From: Orbilia blumenaviensis | Lineage: Eukaryota > Ascomycota > Orbiliomycetes > Orbiliales > Orbiliaceae | NCBI GenBank assembly: GCA_036872755.1 | Contig: JAVHNS010000012.1 | Span: 186,001-250,000 of the forward strand | Direction: 5' to 3' | DNA length: 64,000 nucleotides | Notes under the pieces: generated by a model | What the model saw: only the letters and a program-made list of their open reading frames with translations | Databases searched by the model: none | Told to the model about the DNA's origin: nothing | Position numbers and translations under genes: made by a program | In this document: one piece after another, positions 48,158-59,096 of the stretch | Position numbering within the stretch: the stretch's first letter is position 1 | Layout of the letters: each line of letters opens with the position of its first letter

Positions 48158-49106
48158 ATGGCTTCAAGGCTAACACGAGCGGCCACAGGTGAGTAATGCT
48201 GCTGGATATCGCTGTCCCGCTTGGCCCCTCATTGCCCATGTTAACCGGTTATCGTCAATGCTATAGGCCTCACGCGTCTTCGCCCGTCGGCTGCCCTCCT
48301 CAATGCACATATCCCCGCCGTTAGACCCGCTGTGCCAGCTCGTTTCGAGTCCAACTTCCCCCCTCCGTCGACTGAGCGACCTACTCCAGAAGCCAAGGCC
48401 AATGCTATCCTTGACTTGATCCCTGGGAACTCTCTCGTCTCCAAGACTGCCGTCCTCTCCGCCACCGCTGGTGTCTCTATTGCGGCTATTTCCAACGAAC
48501 TGTTGGTTATCAATGAGGAATTCGTCGTCGCCTTCTGCTTGATTTCCATGTTTACTGGTGTCAGCACCTTGATCAAGCCAATGTACAACGATTGGGCCGA
48601 GGCACATATCAAGAGGGTCAAGGATGTTTTGTACGCCGCTCGTGCCGACCACAAGAACGCCGTCCAGGAGAGAATCGACCAGGTCTCTGAGATGAAGGAA
48701 GTTGTTCAGGTTACCAAGGACCTCTTTGCCGTTTCCAAGGTATGATAGCGTGAGGGAGCTTTGAGGTGCGTTCCTGATGGCAGAGCTGATAGTGACGGTA
48801 TTTTAGGAAACTGCTGAGCTCGAGTCCGAGGCCTTCGTTTTGGAACAGAAGACCAAGTTCGCTGCCGAGGCTAAGCAGGTTCTTGACAGCTGGGTCAGAT
48901 ACGAAGCCCAGGTCAAGCAGAGGGAACAGACCGAGCTTGCTGAGTCCGTCATCAAGAAGATTACCGATGAACTCAAGAATCCCAAGGTCCTGCAGCAGAT
49001 CCTTCAGCAGAGCGTTGCTGATGTTGAGAGTATGTTCCAACAAATTTATGTATCACTTAACAATAGCTAACATCGAGACTTTGTAGAAATTGTCACCCAG
49101 AAATAA
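48158..49106 (+). CDS. ATP4: mitochondrial ATP synthase subunit 4 (subunit b)
   Basis: Peripheral stalk subunit of F1Fo ATP synthase, linking the membrane part to F1. Exons 48158-48188, 48267-48739, 48807-49029 and 49087-49106, in phase, 248 aa. The N-terminus MASRLTRAATGLTRLRPSAA is a mitochondrial presequence. The mature part has PTPEAKANAILDLIPGNSLV and then SKTAVLSATAGVSIAAISNE, followed by FVVAFCLISMFTGVSTLI, the two membrane helices. The long amphipathic coiled coil includes NDWAEAHIKRVKDVLYAARA and YEAQVKQREQTELAESVIKK. The end KIVTQK is formed by a 20-nt last exon. Divergent from NOC4. Confidence 0.94.
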
Positions 49107-50288
49107 ACGCCTAAATTATTTTGGTTTGCAACATCGGACTGTATACTCAAGTAGTATTATAGGACTTTGTCAGCAGTCGACCTAACATCTTTGTCCCGTT
49201 TACTTGCGTATCAGGATCTAGAAAAAAAAATATGTTTCTTGCAAAGGATATTTAGATGCTGTAGCGGGCTGTACAAAAAATCAGTTGTCTGTATAAATGC
49301 ATTTTTCATTAATTCATTCGTTCGTGGGAGTTTTATCCACCGAGACTGTGTGCATAGGCTCGTAAGATTAAGTTGCACGACGTATTTATATCCGTGAGGA
49401 ATAGATTTTTGACCCGAGTGCAATAAGTATATAAATGAGTGGAGTATTAGTATGCCGATCGAGGCCGGTGTCGGGTCATAACCTAGCCCACCCGAGATGA
49501 CCTAGCGCACGGGCTGCGCTGCCGGCTGGGCGTGTATGACCTAAGCAAGAAAACATGCCTTTATTTCGAATGCGTAGTTAATGGCCTCACTAGTAATATA
49601 AATTAAGCTTAAAGAACAAATAAACTGAAAAATTAAGAAGAGTAATATAATAATCTCGCTCACAATGGCTATAATATTCAGCACTGAAAACTAAGAAGTT
49701 AGCAGTATTAGCTTAGTAGAAGCACTTATCTAGGCTGGTCGGTCGACTAACTGCCTGTTGACTACTGGCCGCACAATAGCGCAATTTCGAGGTGCGGCGG
49801 GTTTATAGCGCGCCTAAGCGAATAATGTTTGGTCGGAAACAACGAGCCAACAAGCCAACGCCATCCCAACCTTCTCATCTACATCATTGTGTCCCGCAAC
49901 ATTCACCCGCAGCGCCATCATCTCCACCAGCTACATCAACATTATCCTAGCGCTACTGTGGCCTTATCAGCTCCTATAGTATCCAGCTCCTCCAGAACCC
50001 CCTCGGTGTATCTTCCGACATCAGAATCCGATATCTTCAACACGAGCTGTAGTTAATTTCATCAACTAAAACGCGACTTCTGTTAGCCGGCGACTGATCA
50101 CGTGGCGAGCGCACTGCAACTTGACGACCAGGCTGGTCAGAAGGACCGCAGAGATCTAAGACGAGATTCCAGCCTTAGTTTCGGCAACAACATCTGTTTA
50201 ACAAGCCTCATTTATCTTATCCTTATTTGACTTCGTCAGTCCACTGTAGTGAAGCGGCTCAAGGTGTGGCAGTGGGCCTATCGCAAAA
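49107..50288. other. intergenic, no gene; GC-rich patches
   Basis: 1.18 kb. AT-rich except for patches at about 49455-49545 and 49740-49810. The 10 bases CAATAGCGCA near 49774 also occur in the GC-rich patch at about 41485. They may be remnants of one dispersed element, but the match is too short to claim. A short frame at 49829-50056 has no support. Confidence 0.4.
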
Positions 50289-53214
50289 ATGGCTGACGGG
50301 GAAGTAAGAACGAAGCTCGAGCACCTTAACCAGGCCAAAAAGCTTGTTTTGAGTGATCCCAATTTCTACCCAGATATCTTAAAAGGAATCCTGCCCATCA
50401 TTGTCGCGTCGGATGGCGCAATTGAACTACGACGATGGGGGTCAGAGTTTCTAGCAGAGACATTCTCATCGCCTCAGATTACATCCCAGACGAAACAAGG
50501 GCTTGCATTGACGTGTCTTGAGCACCTGTTGACATTGTTGAACGAATTGGAGACGGGGATTCTAAAGAACGTTATACAATGTAGCTCTTCGATATATCCC
50601 TTGGTATTTCGATACATGTATGTCCACAGATTTCCGAGATATTTAGCCTGTATTTCAGGTTTTATCAATGGCACTGCGGAGGGGATTGCCCTGTTCCGTG
50701 CTCAGCCTATATACTTCCCCTCAAATTATCCCACTTACTGTATGGATACTAACCGCTGGTCGCCGTGATGCTTCTCTAGATGTCATAACAAGTCGGAAAC
50801 CGCTATCTGGCAACAGATGGTTGCGGTTAAGGCAAAGATCCTAAGCATGTTGGACAAAGGGGCCGAAGGAGTCCGCCTAGGCTGTATCAAATTTGTCCAA
50901 AGGATTATATTGGTCCAAACGCCAGGTGCGTCAGACCCACGAGTAAGTCATCTCCCCCAAGCCGTAGCCCCGCTGTGAATTGAGATCCTGCTGGGAGCCA
51001 CCTATGTATATGACACGGTTCATTGGTGTATTCAAGGACTAGAGTCCTTTTTCTTCATGGGGTTTCGGATTTCTCCATAAATATCTGCCGATGAACCTAA
51101 CAATGTGCATCGCTGATTTTTCTAGCTCGTCGACAAATCTGAAGTGTCTTTGACTATCGTGCCACTGAACCACCCAATACTTAATATCCATGCACTAGAG
51201 GCTGAAGCCCATGGCCTGCTAGATCGTCTCCTGAATGTTTTCCAGGATGGCAAACTGTGAGCCTTGAATCCCACCAGGCGCGTTGTGTGAACCCGCGTCC
51301 CTTCAAAAGCCATGTTCCTAGAATATGCCTGATTGATATACGGACACGGGTCGAGGCTGGCATTGTGCTTACTGGTGGAATTACATATAGAGACGCCCCC
51401 ATAATTACCGCCATCTTGAATTCGCTACCTGCTCTCATCAAAGGACGTGCAGCGATCTCGAACAAAATCCTAAATGTTTTGATGTCATACAACCCACTAG
51501 TTGCTGCTACAAAGTCGATGGTGTTTAAAGAGCGTTTTGTAGCTCGAAGCTTAGAAAAGACCCTGAGGACCGTCTTGAACCACCTTGCAAGGTCAGTACA
51601 GGATATACCATTTTTCAGGAACAGCCGGCTAATTGCCATATTTCTTAATAGAGCCAGTTCTGGTGGCCCACATGCAGGCAAAATCCAGCAGCATATCCAG
51701 CGATTATTACAATCCAAGTCTGAATTCTCAATCGACGTTCCAAAAAGCAACAAGCGGGTTTTACCAGGATCAGAGATCGACTCCGTCAAACGGACTAAAT
51801 ACACTCGCTCTGATGCTGAAGGCGAATACACTCCTACCCCACCACCCCCAACTATTCAAGTACAACCAAGCAACGGCACAACATATAAAACTCTTTACAC
51901 TCTGACTGGTGACCAAGCACTGTCAAACTTTGATGTGTCTCAACTGCCTTTAGACATGGCGACTCAAATAACGCTCGCGACGATGTATTCGGTAGATCCA
52001 AGTGCATTAGAGTCAGCTGTAGCGGTACGGGTTATTCCAGTCAAATATCTATATATATGCTAATAAGTACCCTATTTAGACTGTCAGACAACGGTTGGCT
52101 AGCCTCGTCCGAGCAGCAGCTACTGCCGCGAATGCTCGACCGCCGCCGCCGCCACCACCACCACCCCAATTTGACGATGATGACGATGACTATGTGCCAG
52201 CTGGTGGGGAAGACCTTGACGAGCCTTCTCGAGCTAGCGCTGATGCTGTTGCTTATTCTGAGGACTCTGACGACAGCTATGAGGTCAAGGATCTTGTCCC
52301 CGCAACGTCGAGAGATAAAGCCGCGGCTATGGAGCTAGTTAAGATGCCCGATTTATCACCAGCTCAAATCCAAGAAGCATGCGAGGGGACACTAGATCGC
52401 ATGTTTGAAACAATCACTACATTGGACAAACCAGTCAAAAAAGAGCGCATGGGATTCAATCGTCTGGCCGCCACCAACTGGGACAGAGACGGATGGATTA
52501 CTATCCTTTCTCGACTTAGTACTAGAGGCCTTAGCGGCATCGACGCCGAAATTACAGCCAAGGCCCAGGAAGACCGTATGCACTACGAAGCCCTCAGCGG
52601 CCAGGTCAGGCAGAAGTTGTATATGTATGTTATAGGCGACTTTCGCACACGTATGGATGCCGCGATCGCTTGGTTAAATGAGGAGTGGTATAACGACCGG
52701 CTCCAAGAGTTAGCTGCGAAGGGAAACAGCAACAAGACACCTTTGGAACCACAGTATGCCAAATGGATGGCGAAGATTATGGACGGGATCTTTCCATATT
52801 TGGAAACAACGGATCGAAATATCTTCCTTAGATTTCTAAGTGAACTACCAACAATCCCACCCCCGGTTTTAGCGAATATTCGAGGGTTGTGTTTGGACCC
52901 CGAGAGGTCTAACCTGGGATTTCTGGCATTTCAGTAAGTGCACCACGTCAGCAACTCAAGTATACCATTTGAGGTAATCGCACTAACATAGTTTCTCAGG
53001 TATCTTTGCATGCTAAAGCCGCCAGTTAGAAATGATGTGTTGGGTATTGTTGAAGAACTCTGGCACAACCGTATGTCCCTCTATCGAAATATTATCATTG
53101 GCGCAAGCCTACTAACAAGCCTGGCTAGACAATGATGTAAAAACAGCCGCTCGAAAGCTCCTAGTCAAATTCCGACCCCACGTCGTCGGTCTCCCGCCAA
53201 AGGAGGCCACATAA
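50289..53214 (+). CDS. PTA1: Pta1/symplekin, mRNA 3'-end processing scaffold
   Basis: Scaffold of the cleavage and polyadenylation factor, bridging it to the RNA polymerase II CTD phosphatase. Seven exons: 50289-50617, 50780-50942, 51126-51256, 51391-52024, 52080-52933, 53000-53070 and 53129-53214, all in phase, 755 aa. The N-terminal HEAT region starts MADGEVRTKLEHLNQAKKLV with SDGAIELRRWGSEFLAETFS. It contains LGCIKFVQRIILVQTPGASD and NHPILNIHALEAEAHGLLDR, matching the symplekin/Pta1 N-terminal domain. A linker has KRTKYTRSDAEGEYTPTPPP. A Pro run (nine P) and an Asp run precede the C-terminal half. The end is VKTAARKLLVKFRPHVVGLP. The intron at 51257 uses donor GTGAGC. Confidence 0.92.
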
Positions 53215-54180
53215 CACCACTAAACTCAGCACCCCATCCCTCCCAGATTTTTCGTGTTCGCAAAGTTCGTTAGCATGCTCTAGCTCTTAGAGCCGCTTTG
53301 GTTAGCCTGTGGTGGGTCTGCTGGCTTAGGCTGGGTGCCTTTAGTCAGTTTCGTCTTGGGTACATATTGCGGGCCTTTTATCCTTCTTCAAAGGACTTTC
53401 CTTCCTCTCTTTCTCTGGCATATCATCAGGGCGTTTTATTTGTCACACCTCCTGCTTTTTTCTCATGTCGCATTTTCAGGTGTAAGGCCCCAGGCGCCAT
53501 ACCCCCTCGGCAGGTACTCTGATATACCAATTACTGTACAATATTTTCGGCCAAGATAGATGGCCTGGACACGGTATTCTTTAATTATTGGCTTAATGTC
53601 CGAAGGCCACGAACTAATCTAGCGTCAAGCTTCAGGGCTCACCAGTATTTGAAATGGTCCGCGTATTAATACGTATTTAAAACTTTTCGTGTTGTCTGTG
53701 AAATATACAACAAAACATGTATGCCTTGACGACCATTCCTGCCTGAAGTTCTCGACCAATGTAGCTAACCCTCGTAACATGCCTGATGCTGTCCTATAGA
53801 TCTATGCTTTGCCCTTATTGCATAACAGAAGCATAATATCAAACTAAGGTTAAACAAAGTCACCCAGAATAAAGACCTAGGGCTGACTATAGTTTTCTAG
53901 AATCTTTGCTCTTATATCTTCCATACCTAAACCGTGCCATATGTAGGTTGATAGGTGCTAGCTGTTACGCAACTTCAGACGTTGTTAGCTAACCGTCGAC
54001 GCCAACAACACCAAGATCGTACAACCCTCCTTCATTTCACCAATTCAACCATCATCAACCACATCCACAGCATCCATCAGTACACCCTACAACTTGATAT
54101 TCCAGCACGAATCATATTCCCCCTTCTCATCCAAGCCTTCTTCTAAAACACCCTTGGGCCTCTCGGAGAGCCAGGCCACG
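53215..54180. other. intergenic, no gene seen
   Basis: 0.97 kb between PTA1 and the next plus-strand gene. T-rich directly downstream of PTA1 (3' UTR), CA-rich from about 54010 to 54180 (probable 5' UTR/promoter of the next gene). No supported open frame. Confidence 0.4.
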
Positions 54181-57100
54181 ATGACGGATCACAATAGCTT
54201 TAGCTTCACCTGGCGTGGGCTCTATGAATTCAAGGAGAGTGCTCGCAAAGAACTGATCGATCAATTCAAGTAAGACTAAACCCTATTCTACAAAAAATTT
54301 CCTTGAAAGATAAAATGATATATATATCGATCCTAGCATATTCTATCCTTTATCAGTGGTTTTATCTGACATTATGGTTATTAGTTCCTTCGGTGATTTC
54401 GGGGAGGCCATGAAAATCCAATATAACCCTATGCGAAATGTAAGTACAAGAGCGAAACGTATTACCATAAGTACAAGATATGAGTATGGAGTCAAAGGAA
54501 CTATCTAATGTTTTGAAACTAGTCATTCACGCTCGTGGGACCTAAAGAGCGGGCTGAGGAAGGCCAAAAGGCTTTTATGGGAGTTATCAACAATTGTATT
54601 GAAAGACTCTACACGAACAATCTTGGGCAGAACCAATATGTATGACATATTATTCTGTTAAATTTCACTATCTTGGTTTGTACAAGCTAATACAAATAAA
54701 AACCCCGCAGCTCACTCGGGGTAAAATTACTCGACCAAGCACGACCCAAATGTTTGTTCGAGAGCTTCAATGGTCAGACGATCCTAATGTCCTGTACAGG
54801 GACGATGCTGTAAGTGTGTCATGCTATTCCCTTATCGTTTCTATGGCTAAGGCATACGTGTGGATAGGATGAAATCTCCGAGGTTTTCGAGGAGATCAGA
54901 CATGAAGTCGAGGGCGTCAGATTTGAAAAATTCCAGAAGTGGACTCCAAAATACAGAGACACATTCCGCGAGTGCTTCTTTCCGGACGGTATCGATAACA
55001 TTAGCGAAATTTCGAACCGCAGTCATTGTATTATGAAAGTCGACTGGGCTACTAAAGAAATCAACATCGGAGCACATACCGAAATCGCCTTGGTAGCTGG
55101 GTTGGAGGGACTGAACCTCGCTGAACAGTACTTCGTATGTTTTACTAGCTAATAGAGTTGGTAGAGAACTTTACGGAACACTCTAACTGACATTTCCGCG
55201 TAGAACTGGTCTTACAAGAAGTATTCATCCCATATCATCAACAGCGACGGAAAGGCGAATTTTGAAATACGCCTTGTCCCAATAACCAAACAAACGACTA
55301 ACATCTTGAGAACCACTTTGTTTCCACCTACAGACCAGTACAGTAGTCTTGGGGGGAGAGACCGATTGGCATCCGCACGTCTTGCCGAGTATAATACTAC
55401 TTCGGACAAGTTCGAAAATGTCACCTTTGGCTGCATCCCCACCTACAACGCTGGTCAAACAGAGACCGATATCTGGAAAGGCTACACCTATACCCCTCGT
55501 ACCCCGAAAGTCGCCATCCCCATGCTTAATGAACCTCTTATCCCCATGAATCCCCGCTCCTCCAAGTCGGGTAATAAACCTACACCTGAAACCTCACCAT
55601 TACCTGGCCCACCTGGCCCGCTTGCTCCCAAGAGACCAGTTTCGACTGCTCCTGTCATTAAACCAAGTGTATCCGTTGGAGGCAGCATGAGCTTGGGTAT
55701 CCGACCAGCTGATATGCTAATCGATCTCGACACCCAGAATATTGACTTCCCAACCTTGGCACCGAAAAGAAAAGCTCGTAATCCCAGAACTGAGACTCAA
55801 CCTACGCAAACTGAGACCCAGCCGACAGTAACAGCGCCTAGTTCATCAGCTGCGAGCATGACATATGGTACTCCAAGTGTTCATTCTATGGTCCCGGATC
55901 AAGAAACTTCAATCGCCCCTCAAACATCGACAAATGCAGCAACAGTTGGTTTCTCTATGGCAATGGCACGTCCTGATGTGGCTTCAGGTTCTGGAGCTAA
56001 TCCTGGGACTTCCAGACGCCCAAGAAATGCTAGAAATACCAAGAAAGCCAACAAAGGCGATGAAGATTTAGTCGACTTTGAAAAAGAATCCGCATCCGTC
56101 GCTGGCTCCGTTCAAACTGGGAGAACTTTCGAGACCATGAGTATCGATAGCGCACCGAGGGCTCAGGCTACTCAAGGCAAACGGGAATATCAGACTAGAA
56201 CCTACAAGGACACTCAAAGCCAACAGGCGCCACGTCGCAGAGCAAACTTTGACGATTATGAAGCTCTCCAGAAACATCAACACGACGCCTTGCACATGGT
56301 CTTTAGTGAAGGATTCGAAGATGTCAGGAGATTTTCTGGGGAGCTGAAATTTGAGGCCAGACTTGGGAGAATTTGCTTCCCACAAGTTCCAAAGAAGTAT
56401 CTCAAATCTTCATATGGGTTTCAGTGGAGCAACTGGGAGGCTGAGCTCGAGCGGGCAAGCATACAACCACTATTCACAGATATTATCTCTATTTCGCCTT
56501 CCGACGCCGACTTTGTCGTTGGCCTTAAGGTTACTGGGGGCGATGTCATGTTCGAAAATATTCCTAGCACTCGAAAGGTTTCTTACGAAATTGAAGGTCT
56601 CACATTCCAAAAAGTTCCATTCACCATCTCCGTGAATGCTGAAACCTTTGAGTTTGAAGTTCGAGGAAAGGAGGAAAGTTTTGGGAATGTTTTCGTCAAC
56701 TGTCCATGTTCAACTTGGGATGCAGATTTCCGCCTCTCCGGTCGGAAAATTATGAGAGGGCTCCGCCCCCAAGCCAAAAGACTCGTTGACACACTAGACA
56801 TTGAAGCAGATCTTCTATTTCCTGCATGTATAATCAACACTCAGGACTTAGATCTCGAAATCACCCGCTGTATCGTCCGTCGTCAAACCCATCATATGGT
56901 TATCCCGTCTGATATCCATTTCGGCCACGAATTCACCCTCATTGTCACCGAGAATATCGAGCTTCGACTTCAAGAACGTGACGACTTGCCAGGAGTTATT
57001 CGCTTCTGTGCGATTCCGGGCGTTGAGAGTTTCCGCCAGAATATGACTTGGTACACGATGAGCGTTGTTTCCGACCCGATTGATCAAATCTTCTGGAAAA

Positions 57101-57276
57101 ATAGATCATTGGGAGTAACAGAATTGACAGACAATGCTGCAAAGGATGTTTTATTCAAAAAGGGGAACAATGAAAAGACGATGCTTTCGTCTATGTTCCA
57201 GGTTGTTTGCAATCTAATCCCAAAGATAAACAATGTTGGATATGATAACACGCAGTTTACTCACCACACAGCCTAA
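54181..57276 (+). CDS. uncharacterised conserved fungal protein, KH-like N-terminus
   Basis: Exons 54181-54269, 54385-54439, 54523-54639, 54711-54809, 54868-55134 and 55204-57276; phases fit, 899 aa. The N-terminal part (SFTLVGPKERAEEGQKAFMG, preceded by KIQYNPMRN) reads like a KH-type RNA-binding fold. The middle is disordered: Pro/Ser/Thr/Gln-rich with a PPGPLAPKRP stretch and a TQPTQTETQPT repeat. The C-terminal third is a conserved-looking globular domain: FSGELKFEARLGRICFPQVP, YGFQWSNWEAELERAS, FADFRLSGRKIMRGLRP-like DADFRLSGRKIMRGLRPQAK, and DLEITRCIVRRQTHHMVIPS. This arrangement resembles a family of large filamentous-ascomycete proteins of unknown function, of the kind catalogued only by a DUF number. 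A role in RNA binding is inference from the KH-like part alone. Confidence 0.8.
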
Positions 57277-57809
57277 TAGCTGACCAGATGTACAAACTAC
57301 ATTTGGGCACAAAATACTTTTCTTAATTTCCTTTAATATTCATTTTTATTAAAGGCAAGAAATAGGAAATGGGATAGAAAATTTTAAGAAGCAGGTTTCG
57401 ATTTAGTGAAAGATGTCTACATCCGGATGGGTGTCATTATTAATGGCTTCTTTTAGCGATACAACTTGTTTCTAAGAACTTCTTTAAACTGCATGCTAGA
57501 ATCCCCGGTAGTTTCATTCTTCAACAAGTAGGGACATCTCTCAATGGATTTTCGTCAAATTTATCCCCCAAATACCTCAGCGGTAAAAAAAGAAACTTTT
57601 ATTTCGACTGGCCTACCTTGGAAACCCATATTATTCGGCCCTAGTAGCATAACTGTTGAACCCCAAGTTTTATGCCCTCATACTATTAATCTGGCCAATG
57701 CGGCAGTGTCGTGAGAGTAAACCTGGCAAGGTGACACCTCACGTTGAAACACTCGAAGAAAAGTTCACTACTCCCCCTTCTCTGTGTATCCAATGATTGC
57801 TGGCCGAAT
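57277..57809. other. convergent 3' intergenic region
   Basis: 533 AT-rich bases between convergent genes, with an AATATTCATTTTTATTAAAG-like stretch soon after the left stop. Nothing else seen. Confidence 0.4.
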
Positions 57810-59096
57810 TTACTGCTTTTTGTTCTGGCACAGGAAATAGTTTGCTCCGACACACCACCAAGATATAATCAGTTTTAAAGTCTACATATAATGTTTTAAG
57901 GGCTAAGATAATCACGCAGCTGGGAAAACATTCTACTTACCAACAAGCTCTAAACCATACTGTCTCGCATAATGCCTTGCACCAACTCGAGGTTCATGGT
58001 CTTCGAAGCCCCATTTCTTCCTCCCGTCTATCTTTTGGGGCTCCGATTTACCATTTTCGAATAACAACAGGACATATCTGTGTTTCCCAGTTTTTTCTGG
58101 TGGCGCCGGACCCATGTACTCTATCAACTCCTTTGCACTCTTGAAATCGAGTATCCCGGACGCTTGTTGGATATTAGTCACAAGCCAATGACAATATTCA
58201 GCCCATTTAGGATTATCACGAGAAGCAGCATCAGGATCTACATAATATCATGTCTTGTCAGCAATCTAACTTCGTTGTTACAATCTACCACAGCTTTGCA
58301 AAAGCTAAATTATAACCGTGTAAGGAATAATATCGCATACCTGTCAAACAGAGCGTATATTTCGTGTCTTTCGATTGTGAGGCAGAACGCTGGCCTGAGA
58401 CTGCTATTGGCGTAACAGTTACTCTTGGTTTATCCTGAGTCGCCCCTTCTTCCAGAGTATTGCCAAGTTGTATTTCTTCACCAGACGGGAATTTAGCTTC
58501 GATGGAGACTGAAGGTATGAATTCATCGACAACTATTGTTAGTATTATTATAATTATATGTTAGTTTCAATTCATTGTGGTTAGGTCGTCTTGAGGTATA
58601 GTCGAGTCGGGGTTTACCGTCTGGGATGACCTCTTCGCTTTTAAGTCTGAGGTATATTATATCAAAAACCGAGATCAAATCCGTCAGCATACATGGCATA
58701 GAATAGAAATTATCGCTATAAAACAGATTTGCAACCCTCCAAAATGTGTGCAACCCACCTATCAATAAGAGATTGGTTCATGGTGAGCTAGATGTTAGAG
58801 TTATGAGGTTCATGTGCACACGGTCAGTTCTGAATCCAATATTCCCTGCGACCGTATCGAGTGTTTTATGAGGCGATGTAGTTGTAGTTCGGAGAAAAAA
58901 TAAATAAATAAATAAGAAATGGAAAACTGACCAACGTCATCCTTTGGGTTTTTGGAGATTTTGAAACCCAAAACTTCGTAGGGAGTGGTTGAATATGTTG
59001 ACGTATCCTTGACGTCGACAGACCAACAAAAGGTGTTGTTCTTGTGGCACGGAACACGGCTGTTCGTAACGATGCACAGGCACGCAGAATTGACAT
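57810..59096 (-). CDS. phosphatidylethanolamine-binding protein (PEBP), possible mitochondrial form
   Basis: PEBP/Tfs1-type protein, a small ligand-binding fold that inhibits carboxypeptidase Y or kinase cascades in relatives. Exons 59096-58932, 58787-58759, 58646-58618, 58532-58341, 58237-57941 and 57844-57810 fit in phase, about 248 aa. The PEBP core starts MNQSLIDRLKSEEVIPDVVD at an internal ATG (58781). The ligand site motifs are LTDPDAASRDNPKWAEYCHW (Ala where the usual DPDxP has Pro) and YMGPAPPEKTGKHRYVLLLF. The end is LVANYFLCQNKKQ. The first exon adds 55 residues starting MSILRACASLRTAVFRATRT, Arg-rich and without acid, as in mitochondrial presequences. Its splice (donor GTCAGT, branch CTAAC, acceptor CTAG) is in phase 0 with the codons LT before the internal Met. 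A cytosolic form would start at 58781 (191 aa). Confidence 0.85.

Noticed and set aside
53298..53559. Two overlapping hydrophobic 74-codon frames after PTA1
   Set aside because: T-rich 3' flank giving Phe/Leu-rich translations by composition only.
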